Part shown: piece by piece, positions 46,642 to 55,705 of the stretch
Numbering within the stretch: position 1 is the stretch's first letter
Layout: each line of letters starts with the position of its first letter
Origin: Limnohabitans sp. 63ED37-2
GTDB taxonomy: Bacteria; Pseudomonadota; Gammaproteobacteria; Burkholderiales; Burkholderiaceae_C
Direction of reading: 5' to 3'
Assembly: GCF_001412535.1 (NCBI RefSeq)
Contig: NZ_CP011774.1
Location: forward strand, 2,041,501-2,105,500
Length of the DNA: 64,000 nt
Notes under the pieces: generated by a model
What the model was told of the DNA's origin: nothing
What the model saw: the letters and a program-made list of their open reading frames with translations, nothing else
The model's database searches: none
Position numbers and translations under genes: made by a program

Positions 46642-47421
46642 ATGAAAAAAGACCCCGCACTCACCACCGCACCCACCATCCAGGTGATTGAACGCATGTT
46701 CACCCTGATCGATGTTCTGGCCTCGCGCGAAGAAGCCATCTCACTCAAAGAAATCAGTCAAAAAACAGGGCTGCACCCTTCGACTGCACACCGCATCCTC
46801 AACGACTTGGCCACGGGCCGTTTTGTGGACCGTCCGGAGGCCGGCAGCTACCGCTTGGGCATGCGTTTGCTGGAATTGGGCAACATGGTCAAGGGCCGCC
46901 TGAATGTGCGCGACGCCGCCTTGGCGCCCATGCGTGATTTGCACAAACTCATTCAGCAGCCGGTCAACCTGAGCATGCGCCAAGGTGATGAAATCGTCTA
47001 CATCGAACGCGCCTACAGTGAGCGCTCCGGCATGCAGGTGGTCCGTGCCATTGGCGGTCGGGCACCTTTGCACTTGACCTCGGTGGGCAAGCTCTTTTTG
47101 GCTGCAGACGACCCTTTGCGCGTGCGCTCTTATGCCACGCGCACCGGGCTGGCTGGCCAAACGCGCAACAGCATCACACAACTGCAAGTGCTCGAAAGAG
47201 AACTCTCGCGCGTCAACCAGTCCGGTTTTGCGCGTGACAATGAAGAGTTGGAATTGGGCGTGCGCTGCATTGCTGCAGGCATCTACGACGATCAGGGCAA
47301 GTTGCTGGCCGGTTTGTCCATCTCGGCACCCGCCGATCGATTGGATGAAAGTTGGCTGCCGAAATTGCAGGAAACTGCCCGGACGATTTCAAGTACCCTG
47401 GGGCACCACGAGGGCCGCTAA
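46642..47421 (+). CDS. IclR-family transcription regulator
   Basis: The 259-residue protein has a winged helix (AISLKEISQKTGLHPSTAHRILNDL) and an IclR effector domain with the characteristic GELELGVRCIAAGIYD-like region (here EELELGVRCIAAGIYDD). It has no adjacent metabolic genes on its strand, so its target and effector are unknown. A palindrome in its promoter suggests autoregulation. Confidence 0.9.
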   Translation: MKKDPALTTAPTIQVIERMFTLIDVLASREEAISLKEISQKTGLHPSTAHRILNDLATGRFVDRPEAGSYRLGMRLLELGNMVKGRLNVRDAALAPMRDLHKLIQQPVNLSMRQGDEIVYIERAYSERSGMQVVRAIGGRAPLHLTSVGKLFLAADDPLRVRSYATRTGLAGQTRNSITQLQVLERELSRVNQSGFARDNEELELGVRCIAAGIYDDQGKLLAGLSISAPADRLDESWLPKLQETARTISSTLGHHEGR

Positions 47422-47443
47422 GGCCCTGCAGATCCGGCGAAAG

Positions 47444-48595
47444 TCAGCCCGGCATTTGGGTCATGGTTTCCAAAGAGCGGTTGTCCATGGACGACTTTTG
47501 CTCAAGCCACTTGCGCACACGTTCCGCATCGCCAATTCGGCTGAACTTGCCCGCTGAATCCAGAAAAACCATGATCAGATTGCGGCCTGCCACTTGGGCT
47601 TGCATGACCAGGCAACGACCGGCCTCAGAGATGTAACCGGTCTTTTGCAGACCAATGTCCCACTGCGGGCTTTTGACCAAGCCATTGGTGTTGTTGTATT
47701 GGAGTGTTTTGCGACCCACAGCGATCTCACGGCCATGCGAGGTGGACAACTCGCGCAGGATCGGCTCGTCGTAGGCTTTGGCGGCCAAAACGGCCAAGTC
47801 ACTGGCACTGGACTGGTTCTGGCTGGACAGACCCGTTGGCTCCACATAACGTGTGTCCTTCATGCCCAAAGCCCGGGCCCGCTGGTTCATTCGGTTGACA
47901 AATGTGTCCATGCCGCCCGGAAAAGTACGCCCCAAGGCGTGGGCAGCACGGTTTTCACTGGACATGAGGGACAGATGCATCAATTCGCCCCGGCTGAGCT
48001 CGGTGCCCACGGCCAAGCGGGAAGTGCTTCCCTTTTCCGTGTCCACGTCGTCCTGGGTGATGCGGATGCGCTCGTCCATGGGCAAATTGGCCTCTGCAAT
48101 GACCAAGCCTGTCATCAACTTGGTCAAGGATGCAATCGGCAAGACCGCATGGTTGTTTTTGCTGTAAAGAACTTCCTGGGTCTGTTGGTCCACCACCAAT
48201 GCGACGCTGGAGTGCAGACCCAAGGCGTCTGAAGTGGCGTGCAAGCCAGCCATTTGACCAAACGATGCGCGAATCGGGCGAGCATTGTCAGTGGCTTTGA
48301 AGTTTCTGGTGTTCAGGGTCGCTTTAGCTGTTGTGGGTTTACGGTCTGCAGACTTGGCTAATTTATTTTTGCTGGGACCCGAATTTTTAGCGTTTTGAAC
48401 CTTGTGTGGGCCTGCCGACTTCGCTGAATTCTTTTTGCTTTTTTGTGCATTCGAAGGTGTCTGTTTTGCATTTTGTGCGTAAGCCAAGCTCAACTGACCC
48501 GACACGATGGTGACCAGACCGACGCTGAACGCCAAAACAGCAATGCGCAACCAAGATTTGGGCGAAAGAAAATTGGAAACGGGTTTCAGCGACAT
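47444..48595 (-). CDS. pbpG: D-alanyl-D-alanine endopeptidase, PBP7-like
   Basis: The 383-residue exported serine peptidase has a signal anchor, then a basic, disordered Lys/Ser/Asn-rich region (about 40-110), then the S11 domain: SxxK in ASLTK, SxN in SSEN, and KTG in LQKTGYI. It cleaves D-Ala-meso-DAP cross-links in the cell wall. The long basic linker is unusual compared with E. coli PBP7 (about 310 residues). Confidence 0.9.
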   Translation of the reverse strand: MSLKPVSNFLSPKSWLRIAVLAFSVGLVTIVSGQLSLAYAQNAKQTPSNAQKSKKNSAKSAGPHKVQNAKNSGPSKNKLAKSADRKPTTAKATLNTRNFKATDNARPIRASFGQMAGLHATSDALGLHSSVALVVDQQTQEVLYSKNNHAVLPIASLTKLMTGLVIAEANLPMDERIRITQDDVDTEKGSTSRLAVGTELSRGELMHLSLMSSENRAAHALGRTFPGGMDTFVNRMNQRARALGMKDTRYVEPTGLSSQNQSSASDLAVLAAKAYDEPILRELSTSHGREIAVGRKTLQYNNTNGLVKSPQWDIGLQKTGYISEAGRCLVMQAQVAGRNLIMVFLDSAGKFSRIGDAERVRKWLEQKSSMDNRSLETMTQMPG

Positions 48596-48639
48596 GTCTT
48601 AACGGTCAAAATTACAAATGTGACCCAGAGTGTATCTAA

Positions 48640-48680
48640 ATAAAAAAGTCGCGCAAGAACAATAACTTACGCGACTTTTA
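48640..48680 (-). terminator. Terminator of leuA
   Basis: On the minus strand AAAAGTCGCG and CGCGACTTTT (48644-48653 and 48670-48679) form a 10-base-pair stem followed by a run of T. It lies 33 bases after the leuA stop. Confidence 0.85.
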
Positions 48681-48712
48681 TAAAGCAATTAATTACCTAT
48701 TATGTATTCATT

Positions 48713-50251
48713 TTAACCCTGAGCAGCCACCCGATCCGCTTTGCTCTGCAATTTATTGAGTGCACTCAGGTAGGCTTTGGCCGAGGCCACCACAATGTCT
48801 GGATCAGAGCCAACCCCGTTGACCACGCGACCACTGTTTTGCAGCCGCACGGTCACTTCACCTTGGCTTTCGGTCGAACCGCTGATGGCATTGACCGAAT
48901 ACAGCACCATTTCGGCACCGCTCTTGATGTGTGACTCAATGGCTTTGAGCGAGGCATCCACCGGCCCATTGCCGTCGGACTGGGTTTGCACCTCTTTGCC
49001 GGCTACCGTGAACACCACGCTGGCATGAGGACGCTCACCCGTCTCGCTGTGCTGCGACATGGAGACAAAACCGTACTGCTCTTTTTCAGCCGTCACGCTC
49101 TCGTCGCTGACCAAGGCAAGGATGTCTTCGTCAAAAATCTCGCTCTTGCGGTCGGCCAATTCTTTGAATTTGGCAAACGCATTGTTGATTTCGGTTTCGC
49201 TGTCCAAGGTGACACCCAGGTCTTGCAAACGCTGTTTGAACGCGTTGCGGCCGCTGAGTTTGCCCAAGACGATCTTGTTGGTGCTCCAACCCACGTCTTC
49301 TGCACGCATGATTTCATAGGTGTCACGTGCCTTGAGCACGCCATCTTGGTGAATGCCTGAGGCGTGGGCAAAGGCGTTGGCGCCGACCACCGCCTTGTTG
49401 GGCTGCACCACAAAACCGGTGGTCTGGCTGACCATGCGGCTGGCGGCGACGATGTGGCTGGTGTCAATGCCGATGTCGAGGCCAAAGTAGTCGCGGCGCG
49501 TCTTGACGGCCATGACCACTTCTTCGAGCGAGCAATTGCCCGCACGTTCGCCCAAGCCGTTGATGGTGCATTCGACTTGGCGGGCGCCGCCGATCTTCAC
49601 ACCGGCCAAGGAGTTGGCCACCGCCATGCCCAGGTCGTTGTGGCAATGCACCGACCAAATCGCTTTGTCCGAGTTGGGAATGCGCTCGCGCAAGGTGCGG
49701 ATGAACTCGCCATACAACTCTGGCACGGCATACCCAACGGTGTCGGGCACGTTGATGGTGGTGGCGCCTTCAGCGATCACCGCTTCCAGAATGCGGCACA
49801 AAAAGTCCATGTCGCTGCGATAGCCGTCCTCTGGGCTGAACTCCACATCGCCCACCAAATTGCGGGCAAATCGCACCGACTGCTTGGCCTGCTCAAACAC
49901 CTGGTCGGGTGTCATGCGCAGCTTCTTTTCCATGTGCAACGGGGACGTGGCAATGAAGGTGTGGATGCGCCCGCTGTTGGCCCCCTTGAGGGCTTCAGCC
50001 GCGCGAGCAATGTCACGGTCATTGGCACGCGACAAAGAGCAAATGGTGGAGTCCTTGATCACATCGGCAATGCTTTTGACGGCCTCGAAATCGCCATTGG
50101 AGCTGGCCGCAAAACCGGCTTCGATCACGTCCACGCGCAGACGCTCCAGCTGGCGGGCAATGCGCAGCTTTTCGTCGCGTGTCATGGAGGCACCGGGCGA
50201 CTGCTCGCCATCGCGCAAGGTGGTGTCGAAAATAATCAGTTTGTCAGTCAT
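48713..50251 (-). CDS. leuA: 2-isopropylmalate synthase
   Basis: I chose the ATG at 50251 (512 residues), with AGGAG six bases upstream; a GTG two codons earlier is possible. The TIM barrel starts IIFDTTLRDGEQSPG with Asp14-type metal ligand and has SVHCHNDLGMAV; a C-terminal allosteric domain (about 370-500) senses leucine. It makes the first leucine-specific intermediate. A leader peptide and hairpin precede it, pointing to attenuation. Confidence 0.95.
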   Translation of the reverse strand: MTDKLIIFDTTLRDGEQSPGASMTRDEKLRIARQLERLRVDVIEAGFAASSNGDFEAVKSIADVIKDSTICSLSRANDRDIARAAEALKGANSGRIHTFIATSPLHMEKKLRMTPDQVFEQAKQSVRFARNLVGDVEFSPEDGYRSDMDFLCRILEAVIAEGATTINVPDTVGYAVPELYGEFIRTLRERIPNSDKAIWSVHCHNDLGMAVANSLAGVKIGGARQVECTINGLGERAGNCSLEEVVMAVKTRRDYFGLDIGIDTSHIVAASRMVSQTTGFVVQPNKAVVGANAFAHASGIHQDGVLKARDTYEIMRAEDVGWSTNKIVLGKLSGRNAFKQRLQDLGVTLDSETEINNAFAKFKELADRKSEIFDEDILALVSDESVTAEKEQYGFVSMSQHSETGERPHASVVFTVAGKEVQTQSDGNGPVDASLKAIESHIKSGAEMVLYSVNAISGSTESQGEVTVRLQNSGRVVNGVGSDPDIVVASAKAYLSALNKLQSKADRVAAQG

Positions 50252-50293
50252 GTTCACTCCTGGTCAAAAACCCGCAAGTCCAAGCAAAAATGC

Positions 50294-50327
50294 AAAAGGC
50301 CCGATGCGGATGGCATTCGGGCCTTTT
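50294..50327 (-). terminator. Attenuator hairpin upstream of leuA
   Basis: AAAAGGCCCGA (50294-50304) and TCGGGCCTTTT (50317-50327) pair perfectly, with three further pairs across one bulge. On the minus strand the stem is followed by TTTTGCATTTTT. It lies between the leader peptide and leuA, 43 bases before the start. Confidence 0.75.
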
Positions 50328-50346
50328 GGGAAAATGTTTGCGTGCG

Positions 50347-50400
50347 CTACACATCCCGCCCGAGGGGCGCTAGCAGTAGTGCAAACAAAGAAAATTTCAT
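50347..50400 (-). CDS. Putative leuA leader peptide
   Basis: A 17-codon frame encodes MKFSLFALLLAPLGRDV and stops with TAG. Five residues are leucine (TTG, CTA, CTG, CTA, CTC), including two CTA codons, which should be rare in this GC-rich genome. The hairpin that follows is terminator-like. This is the layout of a leucine attenuator: ribosome stalling at Leu codons when leucine is scarce would prevent the terminator. It is too short for routine gene finders. Confidence 0.65.
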   Translation of the reverse strand: MKFSLFALLLAPLGRDV

Positions 50401-50448
50401 ACAAACACTGTAGCACAGTTCAAAACAGGTGCTGTCGTTCAGTTGACA

Positions 50449-51264
50449 TCACTGGTGCAAGCCCCGTTCATCGGGCTCGTCGGTGGAGGTGCTGATCATG
50501 CTCGTGGGCTGGCCTTTGGCTTTGCGCCAGACATAAACCACATAACCACTCAAGCCGTAAGCCACAAACATACCGAACAACACCGTCGGTGGATCAATGT
50601 TCACGGCCGCAATGCCCAAAGCCACCAGCACCAGCGTGGCAAAAGGCACGCTCTTTTTCATGTGCATGTCCTTGAAACTGTAAAACGGCACATTGGTCAC
50701 CATGGTCAGGCCCGCAAACAGGCACACGGCAAACATGCCCCAAGACACGGCTTTGGCGGGCACAGCGTTTTCAAACATGATCCACACAAAACCCATGACC
50801 AAAGCCGCAGCCGCTGGCGAGGGCAGGCCCTGGAAATAACGCTTGTCGACCACACCCGTGTTGACATTGAAGCGTGCCAAGCGCAGCGCCGCACAAGCGC
50901 AGTACACAAAAGCCGCAATCCAGCCCCAGCGGCCCAGTTCCTTCAAGGTCCAGACATAGGCGATCAAAGCAGGCGCAGCGCCGAAAGACACCATGTCAGA
51001 CAACGAATCCATTTGCTCACCAAAGGCGCTTTGGGTGTTGGTCATGCGGGCCACGCGACCGTCCAGGCTGTCGAGCACCATGGCGCTGAAGATGCCCACG
51101 GTGGCCAAATCAAATCGGCCATTGATGGCCATGACGATGGCATAAAAGCCCGCAAACAGAGCCGCCAAAGTGATCATGTTGGGCAACATGTAAATGCCCT
51201 TAGAGGGTTTGCGTACCGGTGCTGGGCCCTCTGCGTCTTCAGCGGTGTTGTTGGCTTTGTTCAT
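50449..51264 (-). CDS. pssA: CDP-diacylglycerol-serine O-phosphatidyltransferase
   Basis: The 271-residue membrane enzyme has the CDP-alcohol phosphotransferase motif (DG, AR, G, D, D) in DSLDGRVAR followed by FGEQMDSLSD, and about six to eight membrane helices. It makes phosphatidylserine, precursor of phosphatidylethanolamine. It sits between ilvC and leuA, a common arrangement in related bacteria. Confidence 0.93.
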   Translation of the reverse strand: MNKANNTAEDAEGPAPVRKPSKGIYMLPNMITLAALFAGFYAIVMAINGRFDLATVGIFSAMVLDSLDGRVARMTNTQSAFGEQMDSLSDMVSFGAAPALIAYVWTLKELGRWGWIAAFVYCACAALRLARFNVNTGVVDKRYFQGLPSPAAAALVMGFVWIMFENAVPAKAVSWGMFAVCLFAGLTMVTNVPFYSFKDMHMKKSVPFATLVLVALGIAAVNIDPPTVLFGMFVAYGLSGYVVYVWRKAKGQPTSMISTSTDEPDERGLHQ

Positions 51265-51335
51265 CTTCCGTTCCTGTTGGGGATTTTTGGATCCGTCCCG
51301 TGTCAGCTGAGTTTAAGGCAGACCCAGCGCCCAAG

Positions 51336-51361
51336 AAAAAGGCCACCTGAGTGGCCTTTTT
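51336..51361 (-). terminator. Terminator between ilvC and pssA
   Basis: AAAAAGGCCAC and GTGGCCTTTTT pair around CTGA. On the minus strand it follows the ilvC stop by 21 bases; pssA starts 72 bases later. Confidence 0.85.
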
Positions 51362-51382
51362 CCATCTTACCCAAGGGCAAGA

Positions 51383-52399
51383 TCAGTTGCGGGTCTTGTC
51401 AACCAGCTTGTTCTTGGCGATCCAAGGCATCATGGCGCGCAATTGTGCGCCCACAACTTCGATGGAGTGCTCGGAAGTCAGGCGACGGCGGGCCGTCATG
51501 CTGGGGTAGTTGGTGCGGCCTTCCAAGATGAACATCTTGGCGTATTCACCCGTCTGGATGCGCTTCAAGGCATTGCGCATGGCTTCGCGCGACTGCGCGT
51601 TGATGACTTCAGGACCGGTCACGTACTCGCCGTACTCGGCGTTGTTCGAGATCGAGTAGTTCATGTTGCCGATGCCGCCTTCGTAGATCAGGTCCACGAT
51701 CAGCTTCAACTCGTGCAAGCACTCGAAGTAAGCCATTTCAGGGGCGTAACCGGCTTCCACCAAGGTCTCGTAACCCATCTTGATCAGCTCAACCGCGCCA
51801 CCGCACAGAACAGCCTGCTCACCGAACAAGTCGGTTTCGGTCTCTTCTTTGAAGTTGGTCTCGATGATGCCAGCCTTGCCGCCACCGTTGGCCATGGCGT
51901 AGCTCAGGGCCAAAGCGCGGGCCTTGCCACTCTTGTCCTGGTGAATCGCCACCAAGTGGGGCACGCCGCCGCCTTGAGTGTAGGTATTTCGCACGGTGTG
52001 GCCAGGGGCCTTAGGGGCGACCATCCACACGTCCAAGTCTTCACGGGGCACCACTTGGTTGTAGTGCACGTTGAAACCGTGAGCAAACGCCAAAGAAGCG
52101 CCTTGCTTGATGTGGGGCGCCACGTTGTTGTTGTACACGTCGGCGATTTGCTCGTCGGGCAACAAGATCATGACCACGTCAGCGGCTTTGACAGCGTCGT
52201 TGACTTCCATCACGGTCAAACCGGCTTTGCCGACTTTGTCCCATGATGCGCCGCCTTTGCGCAGACCGACCACCACTTTGACGCCGCTGTCGTTCAGGTT
52301 CTGGGCGTGGGCGTGGCCTTGCGAGCCGTAACCAATGATGGCAACAGTCTTGCCCTTGATGACGCTCAGATCACAATCTTTGTCGTAAAAAACTTTCAC
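51383..52399 (-). CDS. ilvC: Ketol-acid reductoisomerase
   Basis: The 338-residue class I enzyme has the NADPH fold GYGSQGHAHAQNL (about 24-36) and C-terminal Mg ligands in the helical domain (ECLHELKLIVDLIYEGG). It converts acetolactate or acetohydroxybutyrate to dihydroxy acids. It follows ilvH by 40 bases in the ilvBHC order. Confidence 0.97.
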   Translation of the reverse strand: MKVFYDKDCDLSVIKGKTVAIIGYGSQGHAHAQNLNDSGVKVVVGLRKGGASWDKVGKAGLTVMEVNDAVKAADVVMILLPDEQIADVYNNNVAPHIKQGASLAFAHGFNVHYNQVVPREDLDVWMVAPKAPGHTVRNTYTQGGGVPHLVAIHQDKSGKARALALSYAMANGGGKAGIIETNFKEETETDLFGEQAVLCGGAVELIKMGYETLVEAGYAPEMAYFECLHELKLIVDLIYEGGIGNMNYSISNNAEYGEYVTGPEVINAQSREAMRNALKRIQTGEYAKMFILEGRTNYPSMTARRRLTSEHSIEVVGAQLRAMMPWIAKNKLVDKTRN

Positions 52400-52439
52400 A
52401 GGGTTCTCCTTAGGAATAAAACAGGTTCAAGGGTTGAGT

Positions 52440-52931
52440 TTAGACGCGCAGGATGCGCTCGCCGCGCCCGATACCGCATGCACCTGTGCGCACGGTCTCC
52501 AAGATGGCACTGCGGTCGATCGCCTCCAAAAAGGCGTCGTTCTTCGATTGGTCACCGGTGAGCTCAATCGTGTAGCTCTTGTCGGTGACATCAATCACAC
52601 GGCCACGGAAGATGTCGGCCATGCGTTTCATTTCCTCGCGTTCCTTGCCCACGGCACGCACCTTCACAAGCATCAACTCGCGCTCGGTGTAAGCACCTTC
52701 GGTCAGGTCCACGACCTTGACCACCTCAATGAGGCGGTTCAAGTGTTTGGTGATTTGCTCGATCACGTCATCCGACCCTGCGGTCTGGATGGTCATGCGC
52801 GACAAGCTGGGGTCTTCGGTCGGGGCCACGGTCAAGGACTCGATGTTGTAGCCGCGGGCCGAAAACAGCCCCACCACGCGGGACAAAGCGCCCGCTTCGT
52901 TTTCAATCAATACAGCGATGATGTGTTTCAT
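52440..52931 (-). CDS. ilvH: Acetolactate synthase small regulatory subunit
   Basis: I chose the ATG at 52931 (163 residues), with AGGAA upstream. It has an N-terminal ACT domain (MKHIIAVLIENEAGALSRVVGLFSARGYNIESLTV, split here by position 1-35) that binds valine, and a C-terminal domain. It activates and gives feedback control to the large subunit encoded just upstream. Confidence 0.93.
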   Translation of the reverse strand: MKHIIAVLIENEAGALSRVVGLFSARGYNIESLTVAPTEDPSLSRMTIQTAGSDDVIEQITKHLNRLIEVVKVVDLTEGAYTERELMLVKVRAVGKEREEMKRMADIFRGRVIDVTDKSYTIELTGDQSKNDAFLEAIDRSAILETVRTGACGIGRGERILRV

Positions 52932-53063
52932 GTGTGATTCCTCTTTTTGCGACGGCATGCAACCAGAAAAGTTTGGCGCAGTGAACTGCCGTTTTTCGCC
53001 GCCCTCCCCTACACACGGTAATGCGCAGGTTTGACGGGCAATAGATTCGTCCAGTGTGATGAA

Positions 53064-54836
53064 TTAAAGATCTTCAGCGCCCATCAGCATCTCGGTGATG
53101 CCTTTGCCAGCCTGAACCATGGGGAACACGTTTTCGGTGGGGTCCGTGCGGATGTCCAGGAAAACCGTGCGGTCCTTGAGCCTGCGTGCTTCGCGCAAAG
53201 CGGGCTCCACATCCTCAGGCTTTTCAACCAAGATGCCGACGTGGCCATAGGCCTCGGCCAACTTCACGAAATTGGGCAAAGCATCCATGTAGCTGTGGCT
53301 GTAGCGACCGGAGTAATCGATCTCCTGCCACTGGCGCACCATGCCCAAGTAACCGTTGTTCAGAGCCACAATTTTGATGGGCGTGTTGTATTGCAGGCAA
53401 GTCGAGAGTTCCTGGATGCACATTTGCACCGAGCCTTCACCCGTCACGCAATACACCTCGCTGTCGGGCTTGGCCAGTTTGATGCCCATGGCGTAAGGGA
53501 TGCCCACGCCCATGGTGCCCAGACCACCGGAGTTGATCCAGCGGCGTGGTTCATTGAACTTGTAATACTGAGCAGCCCACATTTGGTGCTGACCCACATC
53601 GGAGGTGATGTACGCGTCGGCATCTTTGGTCATGTCCCATAGGGTCTCGATGACCTTTTGTGGCTTGATGACCAAGCTGTTTTGGTGGTCGTACTTCATG
53701 CAGTCGCGTTTACGCCAGCCTTCGACGGTTTCCCACCACTGCGCCAGGGCCTGGCTGTCGGGCTTGAGGCCGGATTCGCGGATCATGCCCATCAACTCGG
53801 TCAACACGTCTTTCACATCGCCCACGATCGGCACATCCACCTTCACACGCTTGGAGATGCTGGAGGGGTCGATGTCGATGTGGATGATTTTGCGTTCGTT
53901 TTGCGCAAAGTGCTTGGGGTTGCCAATCACGCGGTCGTCAAAACGGGCGCCCACGGCCAGCAAAACATCGCAGTTTTGCATGGCATTGTTGGCCTCCAGC
54001 GTGCCGTGCATGCCCAGCATGCCCAAGAAACGCCGGTCAGTCGCCGGAAACGCCCCCAAACCCATCAAGGTGTTGGTGACCGGGAAATTGAGCATGTCCA
54101 CCAAAGCACGCAACTCGGGGCTGGCGTTGCTCAGCAGCACACCACCACCGGTGTAGATGTAGGGGCGCTTGGCCGACATCAACAGCTGCATGGCCTTGCG
54201 AATCTGGCCGCCGTGGCCTTTGCGCACCGGGTTGTACGAGCGCATCTCGACTTTATCGGGATAGCCGGTGTACAGCGTTTTGTTGAACGACACGTCCTTG
54301 GGCACATCCACCACCACCGGGCCGGGACGGCCAGTGCGGGCAATGTGGAAGGCTTTTTTCATGACCTCGGCCATGTCCCCTGCGTCTTTGACCAAGAAGT
54401 TGTGCTTGACGATGGGTCGCGTAATGCCCACGGTGTCGCACTCCTGGAAGGCATCGAGGCCAATGGCCGCAGTGGGCACCTGACCACTGATGATGACCAT
54501 GGGGATGCTGTCCATGTAGGCGGTCGCGATGCCGGTCACGGCATTGGTCAGGCCGGGGCCAGAAGTGACCAAAGCGACACCCACTTCGCCTGTGGCGCGG
54601 GCATAGCCGTCGGCGGCGTGCACGGCGGCTTGCTCGTGACGCACCAGAACGTGCTGGATGGTTTCTTGTTTGTAAAAAGCGTCGTAGATGTGGAGCACAG
54701 CCCCACCGGGGTAACCCCAGACAAACTCGACGTTTTCGGCCTGGAGCGCCTTGACCAGAATTTCGGCCCCACGCAGTTCTTGACCAGAAGAAGCGACGGA
54801 CGCAGCGGATGCCATTTCGGCTTTATTGATTTCCAT
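53064..54836 (-). CDS. ilvB: Acetolactate synthase large subunit
   Basis: I chose the ATG at 54836 (590 residues), with AAAGG upstream; the longer frame adds 18 unlikely residues. The ThDP-dependent enzyme has the catalytic glutamate region VRHEQAAVHAADGYARATG, the GLTNAVTGIATA segment and the C-terminal ThDP motif GEGSVQMCIQELST with NNGYLGMVRQWQ. It condenses pyruvate for valine, leucine and isoleucine. It begins the ilvBHC-pssA-leuA block. Confidence 0.95.
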   Translation of the reverse strand: MEINKAEMASAASVASSGQELRGAEILVKALQAENVEFVWGYPGGAVLHIYDAFYKQETIQHVLVRHEQAAVHAADGYARATGEVGVALVTSGPGLTNAVTGIATAYMDSIPMVIISGQVPTAAIGLDAFQECDTVGITRPIVKHNFLVKDAGDMAEVMKKAFHIARTGRPGPVVVDVPKDVSFNKTLYTGYPDKVEMRSYNPVRKGHGGQIRKAMQLLMSAKRPYIYTGGGVLLSNASPELRALVDMLNFPVTNTLMGLGAFPATDRRFLGMLGMHGTLEANNAMQNCDVLLAVGARFDDRVIGNPKHFAQNERKIIHIDIDPSSISKRVKVDVPIVGDVKDVLTELMGMIRESGLKPDSQALAQWWETVEGWRKRDCMKYDHQNSLVIKPQKVIETLWDMTKDADAYITSDVGQHQMWAAQYYKFNEPRRWINSGGLGTMGVGIPYAMGIKLAKPDSEVYCVTGEGSVQMCIQELSTCLQYNTPIKIVALNNGYLGMVRQWQEIDYSGRYSHSYMDALPNFVKLAEAYGHVGILVEKPEDVEPALREARRLKDRTVFLDIRTDPTENVFPMVQAGKGITEMLMGAEDL

Positions 54837-55138
54837 ATATTCAACCTTTGTGAATTTCTCTAACGAAAAACCTTGGGTGCCCCTTGGCACAACTCTTGTG
54901 AAGTGGCTTTGGGACTTGAGACCACAGACATGGGCACCAAACTGTAAAAGTGCCGGACGGTGATCCGTTTGCTTTTTTTCAATTGCAACCCGTTATTATC
55001 GCACCGTTGCTGCTGGGCCTTTGAAGATAGATGTTTCATCACCGTCCAAGTGACATAATCAACCACCAAAATCCGCACGGTTAGGTTCCCACACCCAACT
55101 GTCGCTCATACAGGACACAGCCCGCCGCTGGACGCACC
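54837..55138. other. Divergent intergenic region between ilvB and the sigma factor gene
   Basis: This 302-base stretch should hold the promoters of both sides. Seen: an inverted pair GGACGGTGAT (54955-54964) and ATCACCGTCC (55037-55046), and a weak hairpin (54877-54890) ahead of T residues on the minus strand. A 72-codon minus-strand frame starting at a GTG (55078) shows no family features. I cannot identify a specific promoter. Confidence 0.5.
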
Positions 55139-55705
55139 TTGGCCTCGGACACCGACATTTCTGACTTCCTCAAAAGCGTGGAGAAAAAAGCCTTCAAACG
55201 GGCTTTCTACCACGTGGGTGACGAGGAAGGGGCGCTGGACATCGTGCAAGACAGCATGATCAAGCTGTGCACCCACTACGCCGACAAACCGGCCCAAGAA
55301 CTGCCGCTGTTGTTCCAACGGATTTTGTCCAACACCGTGCTCGACTGGTTTCGCCGTCGCAAAACACGAAACGCCCTGTTTTCCAACCTGGATGATTTTG
55401 ACCACCGCGATGACCTGGGCGACTTTGACTTGCTCGAAGTCACCACGGGCGACGCCGATGCCCCCGCCAGCCAAAGCGCCGAGCAGTGGCTTGGGCGGGT
55501 ACAAACCTTGGAACACATTGAAAAAGCCATCATGACCTTGCCCGCACGTCAACGAGAAGCCTTCTTGCTGCGTTATTGGGAGGAGCTGGACGTGGCTGAA
55601 ACCGCCGCCGTGATGGGCTGCTCAGAAGGCAGCGTCAAGACCCATTGTTCCCGCGCCATCCAGTCCTTGAGTAAAACCTTGGCCCTCCAAGGCATGAATC
55701 CATGA
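55139..55705 (+). CDS. RNA polymerase sigma factor, ECF-like
   Basis: The 188-residue protein has sigma region 2 (HVGDEEGALDIVQDSMIKLC) and region 4 (LPARQREAFLLRYWEELDVAETAAVMGCSEGSVKTHCSRAIQSL, here described by parts). It begins at a TTG; no ATG or GTG upstream in frame fits. The downstream DUF3619 and DUF3106 genes overlap in sequence and may encode an anti-sigma-like partner. The signal it answers to is unknown. Confidence 0.88.
   Translation: MASDTDISDFLKSVEKKAFKRAFYHVGDEEGALDIVQDSMIKLCTHYADKPAQELPLLFQRILSNTVLDWFRRRKTRNALFSNLDDFDHRDDLGDFDLLEVTTGDADAPASQSAEQWLGRVQTLEHIEKAIMTLPARQREAFLLRYWEELDVAETAAVMGCSEGSVKTHCSRAIQSLSKTLALQGMNP

Noticed and set aside
54860..55078. 72-codon minus-strand frame before ilvB beginning MRILVVDYVTWTV, considered as an attenuator leader
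   Set aside because: Ile/Leu/Val codons are only at the start, the frame is too long and the nearby hairpin (54877-54890) has only five pairs; not convincing as attenuation.
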